Positions 42,914-52,019 are shown, counted from the first letter of the stretch. The stretch is DNA of 64,000 nt from an uncultured Peptostreptococcaceae bacterium (GCA_910588185.1 CAJUQR010000007.1:1-64000); one strand, 5' to 3'. Translations and numbers: made by a program. Notes: generated from the letters alone by a model not told the origin.

Positions 42914-43843
42914 TTACACCCCTACAGGGAATACAGCCATAATGTTCCATATGCCTACTCCTGCAAGACCATATTCATATACCAAATCTATTCTTCTGCT
43001 CCAGCTTATTTCATTTTCAAACCATACTATGTGATTTTCTCCTAATTGATTTGTATATTCAAAATAAGGCGATGCAGTCTCCTCATCAAACATAATCTGC
43101 GCACCATATTGTCTCGCCCTTTCTTGCGCCTGCGGCAAAGTAAGAGTTTCAGCTCGGCTTCCATCATTTAAAAAAGGCAATCTCCAATCATATCCATAAT
43201 TATTGAGTCCCATAAGAATTTTTTCAGGCGGAATTTCTGTCACCGCATAATCCAGCACTCTTCTTACACTGCCTATAGGCGATATAGCTCTCGGTTCACT
43301 GTAAGCATATCCCCACTCATATGTCATCAGCAAACAATAATCCGCAGCCTCTCCCATACCCTTATAATCATGTCCCCCATATAGTTGACCCGGTTGATCT
43401 GCACTTGTCTTAGGCGCCAAAGCAACTGTCGTCAAATACCCATAAGGCGAAATCCTATTTCTTGTATCACGGACAAGACTAACATAATCATCCGCATATT
43501 GCGCAGAAATATATTCAAAATCAAAGTCCACGCCGCCCATACCTTTTCGTGTTATATTTTCATATATATTTTCTATTAGATTTGTTTTTGCCGCTTCATT
43601 ATTAAGAACTTCTATGAGAGTTGTCTCGTCAAACATCCCTTCATCATTCATAGCCGTCACAACCATAATAGGTCTTACTCCCACATCATTTGCCCTACTT
43701 ATGATTTGTTCATCGTCTAAGTTTATTAAACTTCCGTCTATATTAAGCCCATAGCTAAATGTAGATATCCAGCTTATTCTCTTAAGCCACCACTCTAAGA
43801 TCTCAGTGCTTATGGACGGATATGCATACCCATTGACTATCAT
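42914..43843 (-). CDS. Glycoside hydrolase family 18 protein, spore-cortex hydrolase type
   Basis: 309-residue barrel with the GH18 motif GVDFDFEYI; Glu110 is the catalytic acid. It is most like the catalytic part of SleL/YaaH (N-acetylglucosaminidase acting on cortex muramic lactam fragments) or other chitinase-like spore proteins. Compared with SleL the two LysM domains are missing, and there is no signal peptide, which fits a protein stored in the spore coat. Start with GGAGGT upstream. Lone gene before the GT51 gene. Confidence 0.85.
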   Translation of the reverse strand: MIVNGYAYPSISTEILEWWLKRISWISTFSYGLNIDGSLINLDDEQIISRANDVGVRPIMVVTAMNDEGMFDETTLIEVLNNEAAKTNLIENIYENITRKGMGGVDFDFEYISAQYADDYVSLVRDTRNRISPYGYLTTVALAPKTSADQPGQLYGGHDYKGMGEAADYCLLMTYEWGYAYSEPRAISPIGSVRRVLDYAVTEIPPEKILMGLNNYGYDWRLPFLNDGSRAETLTLPQAQERARQYGAQIMFDEETASPYFEYTNQLGENHIVWFENEISWSRRIDLVYEYGLAGVGIWNIMAVFPVGV

Positions 43844-43914
43844 CTTATTAATACCTCCACTTTTAATAAGGTATGCCGCGAATTTACATAAAATCCTTCT
43901 TTTTAAATATCACA

Positions 43915-43945
43915 TAAAAAGCAGACGCTTTTTGCATCTGCTTTT
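43915..43945 (-). terminator. Terminator of the GT51 gene
   Basis: Stem AAAAGCAGA / TCTGCTTTT with an 11-nt loop and a T run on the minus strand, just past the stop codon. Confidence 0.88.
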
Positions 43946-43961
43946 ATCTCAACTTACAATA

Positions 43962-44639
43962 TTATTTTATTTCTCCTTCTTCCGCATATCCCTCTTCAAC
44001 CATGCAGGATATTACCTGCTGTCTTCTTTGCTCTGCTAAATCCGGATTAACATTTAAATCATATACTGAAGGTGCATTTGGTATTCCTGCAAGCATTGTA
44101 GCTTCATAGTCATTAAGCTGCCACGGCTCTTTGCCAAAATATCCTTTGCTGGCATCATAAACATTATAATATCCTGAACCAAAGTATATAACGTTTGCAT
44201 AAAGTTCTAAAATTTCATTTTTGTCGCATTCTCTTTCTATTTCAAACGCAACAAATATTTCAGCAACCTTCCGTGTAAGTTTTTTATCCTGATCAAAGTA
44301 CATATTACGTGCCAACTGCTGCGTTATCGTACTTCCCCCTTCAACAAGATCTTTTTCTTTTACATTTCTAAGTATTGCTCTTCCCGTAGATATGATATCC
44401 ACTCCGCCATGTTTTCTAAAACGCTTATCTTCCCCCGCAATAACTGCGTTAACATATGTTTTACTTAAATCTTCATACTTTGTATAATGCTCCTGCGACT
44501 TTATCTGCTCTATCTTTTGTGTCACAGACACTTCTTCGGTAACTTCTTTATACATATTCCATCCGCTGTAAATTATGTATCCCGTTATAAGAATCAGTAT
44601 TAAGAGTATTATTGTTATCGTTCTTCTTATAATCTTCAT
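43962..44639 (-). CDS. Monofunctional peptidoglycan glycosyltransferase (GT51)
   Basis: 225 residues, only the transglycosylase domain of class A penicillin-binding proteins. N-terminal membrane helix at 9-27; catalytic Glu70 in AGEDKRFRKHGGVD; GGSTITQQLARN; second acidic block near EIFVAFEIERECDKNEILELYAN (two parts); and ILAGIPNAP-like VLAGIP (here MLAGIPNAPSVYD). It polymerises lipid II glycan strands at the outer face of the membrane. It follows a GntR gene by 16 nt on the same strand. Confidence 0.93.
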   Translation of the reverse strand: MKIIRRTITIILLILILITGYIIYSGWNMYKEVTEEVSVTQKIEQIKSQEHYTKYEDLSKTYVNAVIAGEDKRFRKHGGVDIISTGRAILRNVKEKDLVEGGSTITQQLARNMYFDQDKKLTRKVAEIFVAFEIERECDKNEILELYANVIYFGSGYYNVYDASKGYFGKEPWQLNDYEATMLAGIPNAPSVYDLNVNPDLAEQRRQQVISCMVEEGYAEEGEIK

Positions 44640-44655
44640 CCCTTATCCCCTGTTT

Positions 44656-45339
44656 TTATTTGTTCTGTGTTCTCTTAAAAATCTTTTCCCCTTCATCTAT
44701 TACAAATTGTTTCAGTTTCATAACGTGTGCACCCGCTGCAATTCGGGCACGCTGTGAATCTCCGCTTAAAATAGCATCTTCAATCTCTATATGCTCCATG
44801 GGCATATTTTTATATCTTGAGAAATCATCATAATAAAGATATCTAAATCTAAGGGCCAGTTCCTGAACCTGTGAAAACAATTGAATCAAAGTCTTATTGC
44901 CACTGCAATTTACTATTAATTGGTGGAAATATTCGTCGCATTTAGTTATATCCTCTGCTTTTTGAGATTCTACCGCCTCTTTATAGGCTAATGTAGCATT
45001 TATGAGGTTTTGTCTCTCTTCTTTTGTCGCCTTTTGTGCGGCTAACGCTGCTGCCATAGCTTCAAGGTCCTCACGTACTTCAAGTACATCTACCATGTCC
45101 TTTATAGATACATCAGATGCATACGCTCCCTTTCTAGGCTCAATAGTAACTAATCCTTCTTTTTCAAGCTTTCTTATGGCTTCTCTGACAGGTGTTCTGC
45201 TTACTCCCATAATATCTGCAAGCTCTATTTCCATCATTCGGGTCCCCGGCGCAATTTCACCTACAAGAATTTCTCTCTTTAACTCTTCATATACTATTTC
45301 TCTCAGCGGTCTGTGATTTTGTAGATCGAAATTAATCAT
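44656..45339 (-). CDS. GntR-family regulator, FCD type
   Basis: 227 residues. N-terminal winged helix (residues about 10-75: LREIVYEELKREILVGEIAPG, then ADIMGVSRTPVREAIRKLEKEGL) and an all-helical FCD ligand domain with the metal-site pattern Asp/His (EYFHQLIV, EHIEIEDAILSGD). The start at 45339 has GGAGG 6 nt upstream. Placed 26 nt after ispE and before GT51, an order seen in Clostridia; the ligand and targets are unknown. Confidence 0.93.
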   Translation of the reverse strand: MINFDLQNHRPLREIVYEELKREILVGEIAPGTRMMEIELADIMGVSRTPVREAIRKLEKEGLVTIEPRKGAYASDVSIKDMVDVLEVREDLEAMAAALAAQKATKEERQNLINATLAYKEAVESQKAEDITKCDEYFHQLIVNCSGNKTLIQLFSQVQELALRFRYLYYDDFSRYKNMPMEHIEIEDAILSGDSQRARIAAGAHVMKLKQFVIDEGEKIFKRTQNK

Positions 45340-45365
45340 TTCTTTCCTCCGTTTCTCAATCCTGT

Positions 45366-46259
45366 CTATAACATCTTCGCCCAATAAGCCTCATAACCTT
45401 GTTTCCTCATATGCTCGCAACCCTGTCTGGCCTGATCTATATTGGAAAACAAACCAAACACTGTAGGGCCGCTTCCCGTCATAAGGACTTTTTCTGCCGC
45501 GGTTTCTTCAATTATTTTGTTCTTTATATTATTTACTTCTTGATATTTATTGAGAGTATATGTTTCCAAAACATTTACCATATTATCATATACAACTTGT
45601 CTGTTATTGTGAATAAGGCCTTCTATCAATGTAGTTGTTTTAGGTCTTATCTGTATATTACAATTATCTATTCCTTCATATACTTCTTTGGTAGATACTC
45701 CAAAACTTGGCTTAACAAGCATAACAGCTTTTTTAAACTTGCTTTTTATTACGGTTATATCTGCACCTGTGCCTTCTCCCAGGGCACATCCATATCTGCT
45801 GTTTTGTGTAAGTATACAAAAAGGCACATCAGCACCGATTTTGCTGCCTATTCTACACAATTCTCTCGCACCAACGTTAATATTCCACAATCTATTCAAC
45901 GCCGTTATAACCGCTGCACCGTTACCGCTCCCACCGGCTAATCCGGCAGACACAGGTATATATTTTTGAAGATAAATCTCCAGTTTGCCTCCGCCAACTT
46001 TTTCAGCAAAGTTCTCTGACATAAACGCCGCAGCTTTATACGCAATATTTCTCTCATCTTTAGGTAAAAAAGATTTATTGCTTTGCAATTCAATTTTAAT
46101 ATTCTTTTCTTTTGATGGTTTCCATCTGACAGATACTTCATCACACAAAGAAATCTTCTGCATGACAGTATCGACAATGTGATATCCGTCTTCCCTTATC
46201 CCTGATATGTCTAGAGATAAATTAATTTTACCATAAGATTTAATCGTTACTTCTGTCAT
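45366..46259 (-). CDS. ispE: 4-diphosphocytidyl-2-C-methyl-D-erythritol kinase
   Basis: GHMP kinase of the non-mevalonate isoprenoid pathway. The 297-residue protein has the GHMP ATP loop PVSAGLAGGSGNGAAV near residues 107-122, an N-terminal KINLSLDI motif and the C-terminal LMTGSGPTVFGLF motif. Length is typical. It indicates that the organism uses the MEP pathway. Confidence 0.96.
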   Translation of the reverse strand: MTEVTIKSYGKINLSLDISGIREDGYHIVDTVMQKISLCDEVSVRWKPSKEKNIKIELQSNKSFLPKDERNIAYKAAAFMSENFAEKVGGGKLEIYLQKYIPVSAGLAGGSGNGAAVITALNRLWNINVGARELCRIGSKIGADVPFCILTQNSRYGCALGEGTGADITVIKSKFKKAVMLVKPSFGVSTKEVYEGIDNCNIQIRPKTTTLIEGLIHNNRQVVYDNMVNVLETYTLNKYQEVNNIKNKIIEETAAEKVLMTGSGPTVFGLFSNIDQARQGCEHMRKQGYEAYWAKML

Positions 46260-46275
46260 TTCTCCACCTTAACGA

Positions 46276-46301
46276 AAAATGAGAGGAGAGCCTCTCATTT
46301 T
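46276..46301 (-). terminator. Terminator upstream of ispE
   Basis: Perfect stem AAAATGAGAGG / CCTCTCATTTT with a 4-nt loop, just after the Ig-like membrane protein stop. Confidence 0.9.
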
Positions 46302-46316
46302 CTATTTAACTGATGA

Positions 46317-47141
46317 TTATTTCTTTTTCTTCTTAGCAGCAGCCTTCCACTTTTCCACTTTGGCTCTTTCTTCTTCAGCGGCTTTTCGTCTTGCAGCTAC
46401 ATACTGACTTCCTGCTTCTGAGGCAGAATGTCTGCGTTTAACTTTATAATTATCGTTTTCGTACTCTTCTTCTATTTCTTCAGCAGCTTTCTTTGCTGCC
46501 TTTTCTGCTTCTTTTGCTTTTCTCTTTTGATCCTTTTCGACGATTTCTTCTACCGATTTGCCGGTTTTCTTAGCTTCTTTATAAGGATTTACCTTATCTT
46601 GCTTCTTTCTTTCTTCTTCAATATTTTTCTTTGCAGCTTTTGAAGTTACAACTATCATTCCACCAAACATCACTACCATCATTCCCAAACTTATCATAGT
46701 ATTGGTGCCTTGATTCAATGTCCTAAACGTAATTTCCTGGTCTTTGCCAAACTGCTTACCATTATCGTCTACCAAGTCTCCTGAAATCTTAAGCGTATAC
46801 TCACTGTTGCTCTGTATTTTTATATCCTTTTTGGAATTCATATCAAACAGAACCAGTACTACGCCATCTTCACTTGAATTATATAAAACTTTTGTAGGAA
46901 GTTTCTTGCCCTCGCTGTCATAAAGCTGAAATACATCTTTATTAACTTTACCTGCTCTTTCTTCAGTCATCTCGCCATCAAAATAAAGCTTAACTCCCAA
47001 GTTCTCGATTGCCGCACCCTTGGATCCATCTTTAGGATATGAATCCTTAAGTACAAGCTCATTGCTGTCTGCAAAGCAAACCGCTGCCGATAAAGTTACT
47101 AAAAGTGCTACTAAAGTAAAAATCGCACCGATTCTTTTCAT
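46317..47141 (-). CDS. Exported Ig-like domain protein with a membrane anchor and Lys-rich tail
   Basis: 274 residues. Signal peptide (residues 1-24), then a bacterial Ig-like (Big_5/SbsA type) domain at about 28-140 with the pattern SYPKDGSKGAAIENLGVKLYF...FRTLNQ. A membrane helix follows (about 147-166), then 105 residues of very basic, Lys/Glu-rich sequence ending in AAAKKKKK, which would be cytoplasmic. Function unknown; the architecture suggests a surface anchor linked to an internal nucleic acid or protein partner. Between ispE and tadA on the same strand. Confidence 0.65.
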   Translation of the reverse strand: MKRIGAIFTLVALLVTLSAAVCFADSNELVLKDSYPKDGSKGAAIENLGVKLYFDGEMTEERAGKVNKDVFQLYDSEGKKLPTKVLYNSSEDGVVLVLFDMNSKKDIKIQSNSEYTLKISGDLVDDNGKQFGKDQEITFRTLNQGTNTMISLGMMVVMFGGMIVVTSKAAKKNIEEERKKQDKVNPYKEAKKTGKSVEEIVEKDQKRKAKEAEKAAKKAAEEIEEEYENDNYKVKRRHSASEAGSQYVAARRKAAEEERAKVEKWKAAAKKKKK

Positions 47142-47161
47142 TGTTCTGTGTCCTCCGGTTT

Positions 47162-47614
47162 CTATTCTTTGGTTTTTCTCAGGTCTCTAAAAAATTCTTT
47201 CAAAATTTTACTGCATTCTTCTTGCATGAGTCCTGTCTGTATGTTCACCTTATGGTTGAGTTTTTCTTCCTGTAGGATGTTGAATACAGAACCGCAGGCT
47301 CCCGCCTTGGGATCCATAGTTCCAATATGCACAGTATCTATTCTCGCCCAAACAATAGCACCGGCACACATAGCACAAGGCTCAGTCGTCACATACATTT
47401 CACAGCCTAAAAGCCGCCATCCGCCTAGATTCTTCGCCGCCTGTCTTATGGCCTTAATCTCTGCATGGGCTGTAGGATCCTTTGCTGTTTCGGTCAGATT
47501 ATATCCTCTTCCTACTATGATTCCATCTTTTACGATAACTGCTCCAATAGGCACTTCTCCCAGGGTCTTAGCCTTGTTTGCCTCTTTTAGAGCTTCTGAC
47601 ATAAACTTTTCCAT
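47162..47614 (-). CDS. tadA: tRNA-specific adenosine deaminase TadA
   Basis: Deaminates adenosine-34 of tRNA-Arg(ACG) to inosine. Zinc-site motifs TAHAEIKAI (His50, Glu52) and PCAMC (Cys80, Cys83) are intact; VPIGAVIV and GTMDPKAGACGSV complete the family pattern. I give the ATG at 47614 (150 aa), the usual family length. An earlier in-frame TTG at 47653 is possible; neither has a strong ribosome binding site. Confidence 0.94.
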   Translation of the reverse strand: MEKFMSEALKEANKAKTLGEVPIGAVIVKDGIIVGRGYNLTETAKDPTAHAEIKAIRQAAKNLGGWRLLGCEMYVTTEPCAMCAGAIVWARIDTVHIGTMDPKAGACGSVFNILQEEKLNHKVNIQTGLMQEECSKILKEFFRDLRKTKE

Positions 47615-47828
47615 ACGTTGTATAATTTTATCATAGTTTTGGCTTGAATTCAATGGATTTTTCCAGCTCCCATAATTTTAAGTGCTAGCTATCTGAAAAA
47701 AGGTATTTTGTATTTGACTATTGCTCATCCTTGTTTTCTGTGTCGAAACTTTATATTAGCACATTATCAAAGTATTATCTCTGCTAAATGCCTCATATTA
47801 TAAATGCCCTGGCATATGACAAATTTCA
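47615..47828. other. Spacer between tadA and the next minus-strand gene
   Basis: No gene seen. On the minus strand ATGCC-AG-GGCAT (complement of 47802-47813) may form a weak stop hairpin after the gene at 47829. A TATGATAAAAT stretch just ahead of tadA may be its -10. Confidence 0.35.
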
Positions 47829-48227
47829 TCAAACCTCTGTGATTTTTAAAGTTTGATTGTCTATGCATGCAATCCAATAACCATATACCAATTGTGCTGT
47901 TTGTTCGTCTATTTCATCAAGACTTTTATACATTTCTTCGCCGCCTCTGATAGGCTGCCACAGTGTAAATCCTGAGGCACCGCCTGCCGGCTGTTCTTCC
48001 AAAATAAATCTTCCGGGTATCCCTATGTAGCTTTTACTTTCACTGTTTCCTATTATGAAATGCCCGTATTTCTTGGCCATAGGATAACCTTCTCTGCAAA
48101 AATTCTGAAGAATCTCTACATTTGTCTGCTTATGCCATTTGCTGTTGGTTTCATCTACGGCAAACAATCCTTGATTATTCTTTTTCATAAGCTGATTTAA
48201 TAACTGCATAAAATATTGTCCGTTCAT
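47829..48227 (-). CDS. Hypothetical protein, DUF6128-like
   Basis: 132 residues, start with GGGAGGG upstream of the ATG at 48227. The C-terminal part (AKKYGHFIIGNSESKSYIGI, then PGRFILEEQPAGG and FTLWQPI) resembles the DUF6128 pattern of clostridial proteins (a glycosyl-like IPG-x-F motif after a short hairpin), function unknown. No signal peptide or membrane helix. Single gene beside the long repeat-bearing spacer. Confidence 0.6.
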   Translation of the reverse strand: MNGQYFMQLLNQLMKKNNQGLFAVDETNSKWHKQTNVEILQNFCREGYPMAKKYGHFIIGNSESKSYIGIPGRFILEEQPAGGASGFTLWQPIRGGEEMYKSLDEIDEQTAQLVYGYWIACIDNQTLKITEV

Positions 48228-48573
48228 GTTATACCCTCCCCAATAATAATATGAACCTATCTTTATTACTATGCTCCAATGTATATCAGCGTGTAGGCAA
48301 AGTTGGCGCTGTATCAAAACAACTGTGTTGACAAAATTTTAAATTTTTGATGACTTTTACAACAAATCAAGGAAAGATGTACCAAAATTTATTGAATCAA
48401 TCATGGATGTTGAAAAAAGAGAGAAAAACAATGTTAAAAAGTCAACCAAACTGCCAAAATATTGTAAAAACCATATATAAAGAAATATTTTTGTCAACAA
48501 AGCGACGTGATCTGCGTATGTGAGTCAAATTTTTTAAATTTAGTTAAAAAATCTCGGCAAACCCAAGAGACTT
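48228..48573. other. AT-rich flank of repeat copy 2
   Basis: No gene. It contains TTGACAAAA and TTTGTCAAC words in inverse orientation (about 48327 and 48491) and TTTTACAACA, like the other long spacers of the window. Confidence 0.5.
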
Positions 48574-48840
48574 AGGTGTACCCTCCCCCGATAAAATCGT
48601 GATTTTAAGGCAATTTGCAGGGTTAACCCCCGAAAAACATATCTAAATCAGGACTTTTGCAGGGTCAGATTTTCCGAAATTTTATAAATACGTACTATAT
48701 GAGGCATATTGCAAGTAAAAAAGTTAAATTTATTAGTCTTCCTACCCTGCAAATTAATCAAAAAATCAAAGATTTTCGGGGTCTAACCCTGGGAAACACC
48801 AGAAAAAAGTTAAATTTTCGGGGTTCTGACCCAATACTCT
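48574..48840 (-). repeat. Dispersed structured intergenic repeat, copy 2
   Basis: Inverse copy of the element at 5520-5845. Units: 48614-48638, 48656-48680, half unit 48743-48754, 48772-48796 and 48814-48832, again arranged head to head around a centre. The hairpin at 48759-48778 reads (minus strand) CGAAAATC-TTT-GATTTTTTG where copy 1 has CGAAAAGC-TTT-GCTTTTTCG, a paired G-C to T-A change that keeps the stem. The GAGGGTACACCT box is at the complement of 48574-48585, directly next to ATCGGGG, while copy 1 has about 60 extra bases there. Confidence 0.8.
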
Positions 48841-49023
48841 TAAAAAACTATTATTAATAATTCATTGAAGTAAGCCTTCGCCCAAAATAGCTAATGCATG
48901 GGCACATAACTAACTATTGTATATTTTTTATTTTTTTACGTTTAACTACACAATATATGTGTATAATATTTTTAGTGTTCCTTAGGATAACAAAAGGAGT
49001 TCTAATTAAAAGGGAGGATTATT
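48841..49023. other. Short spacer with a promoter-like site
   Basis: TATAAT at 48962-48967 about 60 bp before the next start is a -10 candidate; the -35 is poor. Otherwise AT-rich and featureless. Confidence 0.4.
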
Positions 49024-49302
49024 ATGAATATACAAATTACAGGAAATGCGCCTGCGTTAGAAGCTCAGGCTTATGTAGATTATCTTGAAAAGAAACATAA
49101 CAGAAAGTTAAAGTCTCTTGACGTTCAAATAGACGGAGATTTTGCCGATTTGAACTATGAATTTGAACATGTTCCTTTTGAAAGAATCCGCAGAATTACA
49201 GGATACTTAGTTGGTACAATGGAACAGTGGAACAACGCTAAATCAGCAGAAGAACATGACCGTGTCAAACACGAAGTAAACATAGGAATGGAAAAATTAT
49301 AA
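49024..49302 (+). CDS. Small protein related to the C-terminal part of anaerobic ribonucleotide reductase (NrdD)
   Basis: 92 residues with a ribosome binding site GGGAGG. Its C-terminal half contains RRITGYLVGTMEQWNNAKSAEEHDRVKH (in pieces: RRITGYLVGTMEQWN, AKSAEEHDRVKH), close to the V/I-TGYL...W-N...K...E...DR motif that ends NrdD, next to the glycyl radical site. The zinc-binding cysteines and the radical glycine are absent, so it is not a catalytic NrdD. Such stand-alone forms exist in Clostridia; function unknown. A long-loop terminator follows. Confidence 0.55.
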   Translation: MNIQITGNAPALEAQAYVDYLEKKHNRKLKSLDVQIDGDFADLNYEFEHVPFERIRRITGYLVGTMEQWNNAKSAEEHDRVKHEVNIGMEKL

Positions 49303-49308
49303 TATAAA

Positions 49309-49361
49309 ACCGGAGGAAATGAATGGATTTTACAAAACACTTCAAATCTCTCCGGTTTTTT
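49309..49361 (+). terminator. Long-loop terminator
   Basis: AAAACCGGAG pairs with CTCCGGTTTT, then T-rich sequence; the loop is about 33 nt. Confidence 0.7.
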
Positions 49362-49379
49362 AATGTCACATAACAAAAT

Positions 49380-50702
49380 TTAGCCAATGCCGCCAAACAA
49401 AATACCCATAGTCAGCACAAGCACGGTAAGCCCACAAAATACATATTTGCTGGCCCACTCATACCAGTTCCCTAATTTTCTGACAGCACCCATATCGATT
49501 TGTTCTCTGACAAAATCATTGCCGCAAACCCAGAAAAACATAATTGCAGCAAGCAATGCTCCGAGCGGACAAACATATATGGAGAAAAGGTCCATCCATC
49601 CTGATACGATACCTTCTATGCATAATGCCACGATTCCTCCTGCAACACCTACAAAGATTACAGATTTTCTACGTGAAAATCCAAGTTTATTCTGCAATGC
49701 TTCTACAGGCGTCTCAAAAAGGTTAACCAAAGAAGTTACACCTGCAAGCGCAACAGCCACAAAAAATATTATTATAACAATTCGCCCTCCGGGCATCTGC
49801 AAAAATACATTAGGTAAAAATATGAACATTAGTCCCGGGCCCCCTGCCGTAAGTTCCTGACCCGCTGTTGCCATTGCCGGAATAATAGTAAGAGCCGCCA
49901 CCAGTGCCGCCATAGTATCCCATAAGGCAACATTTCTTGCACAGAATGGTATATCTTCCGTCTTTTTCAAATAAGAACCATATACCAACGTACCGGACCC
50001 TGCTAAAGACAAGGAGAAAAATGCTTGTCCCAATGCATACACCCAAGTTTTAGGCTTCGCCAAAACTTCCCAATCAGGATTAATCAAATATTTATATCCA
50101 TCTACAGCTCCCGGCAATGTGGCTATATATACAGCCATTCCAACAAACATCAAGAAAAATAACGGCATCATTATCTTATTCGCTTTTTCTATTCCCGATG
50201 AAATTCCATAAACCATTATTATAAAAGTTATGACAAGTGCAACTAAATGCCATCCTACATTGCCAAACGACGAAGCAACTTGCCCAAACATGCCGCTTAA
50301 GTCTTCTACGCCTTTTGCCTCAAACAGACTGCCGCTGATGGATGAGACCATATATTTTAAAATCCAGCCTACAACTACTGAATAACCTATAGCAAGCGCC
50401 AAGCTGCAAATCACAGGTACAAGGGCAAAGGTTTCTCCCAAAGTTCTTCCTTTTCCTGCTCTCTCAGTGGCTTTTCCAAAAGCCCCCATAGGCCCTGCTC
50501 CCATGGCACGTCCAAACGCCATTTCTCCCACAACGCCTGTAAAGCCTAGAATTACCACGCATATAAAATATGGAATCAAAAACGCTGCTCCTCCCAATGC
50601 TGAAACTCTTGCCGGAAAAAGCCATATATTGCCCATTCCGACAGCTGAGCCTATACAGGCTATTATAAATCCTCTTCTGCTTCTAAAAGTATCTCTTTCC
50701 AT
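49380..50702 (-). CDS. Sodium-dependent neurotransmitter:sodium symporter (NSS) family transporter
   Basis: 440-residue transporter of the LeuT/SNF family with about 11 to 12 helices. N-terminal block GFIIACIGSAVGMGNIWLFP (residues 11-30) contains the Na+ and substrate residues of helix 1; GGAAFLIPYF, GGPGLMFIFLPNVF and helix 8 LAGVTSLVNLFE are also typical. Substrate is probably an amino acid (the bacterial members transport Leu, Trp or similar), not identifiable from sequence. A second, longer NSS protein is encoded at the right end of the window. Confidence 0.93.
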   Translation of the reverse strand: MERDTFRSRRGFIIACIGSAVGMGNIWLFPARVSALGGAAFLIPYFICVVILGFTGVVGEMAFGRAMGAGPMGAFGKATERAGKGRTLGETFALVPVICSLALAIGYSVVVGWILKYMVSSISGSLFEAKGVEDLSGMFGQVASSFGNVGWHLVALVITFIIMVYGISSGIEKANKIMMPLFFLMFVGMAVYIATLPGAVDGYKYLINPDWEVLAKPKTWVYALGQAFFSLSLAGSGTLVYGSYLKKTEDIPFCARNVALWDTMAALVAALTIIPAMATAGQELTAGGPGLMFIFLPNVFLQMPGGRIVIIIFFVAVALAGVTSLVNLFETPVEALQNKLGFSRRKSVIFVGVAGGIVALCIEGIVSGWMDLFSIYVCPLGALLAAIMFFWVCGNDFVREQIDMGAVRKLGNWYEWASKYVFCGLTVLVLTMGILFGGIG

Positions 50703-50805
50703 CTTTTATCTCCTTGTAATTTTCATTACTTTTATTTTCCATACTTTGCCGTTGTGATTTTATCACAATTATCTGTTTAATTCAATAAACCCTTTTGCCT
50801 TTAAC

Positions 50806-50834
50806 TTGAAATTTCAAAATTTGGGCTGTATAAT
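50806..50834 (+). promoter_or_regulatory. Promoter of the alanine racemase gene
   Basis: TTGAAA at 50806-50811 and TATAAT at 50829-50834 with a 17-nt spacer; start codon 43 nt further. Confidence 0.75.
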
Positions 50835-50876
50835 ATAAGCGCTTGTATTTAACAAAAAGTAAAGGAGATACTTACA

Positions 50877-52013
50877 ATGTATAAAAACGCTTTGAGACCT
50901 GCCTGGGTAGAAATCAACTTAAATAATCTAGATTTTAATATAAAAAATATAAAAGCAAAAATCGGAAACAGAGAATTAATAGGAGTTATAAAGGCCGATG
51001 CTTACGGTCACGGAAGCATCAAAGTTGCCGAAGTATTACGCCAAAACGGATGCAAGACTTTTGCCGTTGCAACTTTACACGAAGCTATTGCACTGAGAAA
51101 TTCCGGTGCAAAGGAAGAAATAATAATTCTGGGCCTGACTCCCGATATATATGCGCCTACCATAGTTGAATATGATTTGACACCTGTAGTATGCAATTCA
51201 TTTAATGCCTCTGTAATAGATTTTGAAGCCAAAAAATTCGGCAAAACCATAAATGGTTTAATTGCAGTAGATACAGGTATGGGACGCATTGGCTACCTTG
51301 CTGAGCAGGCTGAATCCGCAGCTGAAGATATTAAAAAAATCACAGCTTTAAAAAACTTTAAAATTAAAGGTCTCTTCTCTCATATGGCCACTGCTGACGC
51401 TGCTGATAAAACTTATGCCAAAGAGCAAGAAGAAAAATATAATAGATTTTGCCGTGTACTTGCCGCTTCAGGCATTGAAATTCCAATGAAAACTTTAGCA
51501 AACAGCGCTTCCATCATGGAACTTCCTATGATACATTTTGACGCTTGCCGTCCGGGAATCATTATTTACGGATGCTACCCGTCAGATGAGGTTAATATAA
51601 ACCAGCTGGCAATCAAACCCGTTATGTCAGTCAAAGCAAATATCGTTCATTTAAAAGATGTTCCTTCAGGTTTCTCCGTAGGCTACGGAAGAAAATTCAT
51701 ATCAGAGAGACCAAGCAAAATAGCCACTTTAGCCCTCGGCTATGCTGACGGTTATCCAAGGCCTTATTCACAGCATGGAAAAGTACTGGTTAACGGTCAT
51801 GTTGCTCCTATTGCAGGTAATATATGCATGGATCAATGCATGGTAGACGTTACCGATGTCCCTGATGTAAAGGTCGGAGATGAAGTAATAATTATGGGCA
51901 CAGACGGAAAAAATACAATATTAGCTGATGACATAGCAAAAGCTACAGGCACAATAAGCTACGAAATCGTATGTGCTTTTGGCCAAAGGCTGCCTAAAGT
52001 TTACGTAAAATAA
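50877..52013 (+). CDS. alr: Alanine racemase
   Basis: PLP enzyme that interconverts L- and D-alanine for peptidoglycan. Fold III landmarks: PLP Lys39 in GVIKADAYGHG, the second catalytic Tyr in VGYGRKF (about residue 265), and FAVATLHEA. At 378 residues it has the usual length. Ribosome binding site AAAGGAGA. Single gene with its own promoter and terminator; on the plus strand before perR. Confidence 0.97.
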   Translation: MYKNALRPAWVEINLNNLDFNIKNIKAKIGNRELIGVIKADAYGHGSIKVAEVLRQNGCKTFAVATLHEAIALRNSGAKEEIIILGLTPDIYAPTIVEYDLTPVVCNSFNASVIDFEAKKFGKTINGLIAVDTGMGRIGYLAEQAESAAEDIKKITALKNFKIKGLFSHMATADAADKTYAKEQEEKYNRFCRVLAASGIEIPMKTLANSASIMELPMIHFDACRPGIIIYGCYPSDEVNINQLAIKPVMSVKANIVHLKDVPSGFSVGYGRKFISERPSKIATLALGYADGYPRPYSQHGKVLVNGHVAPIAGNICMDQCMVDVTDVPDVKVGDEVIIMGTDGKNTILADDIAKATGTISYEIVCAFGQRLPKVYVK

Positions 52014-52019
52014 TCATTT

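Noticed and set aside
48657..48857. 66-codon frame in the second long spacer
   Set aside because: It runs through the inverted repeat units and has no ribosome binding site.
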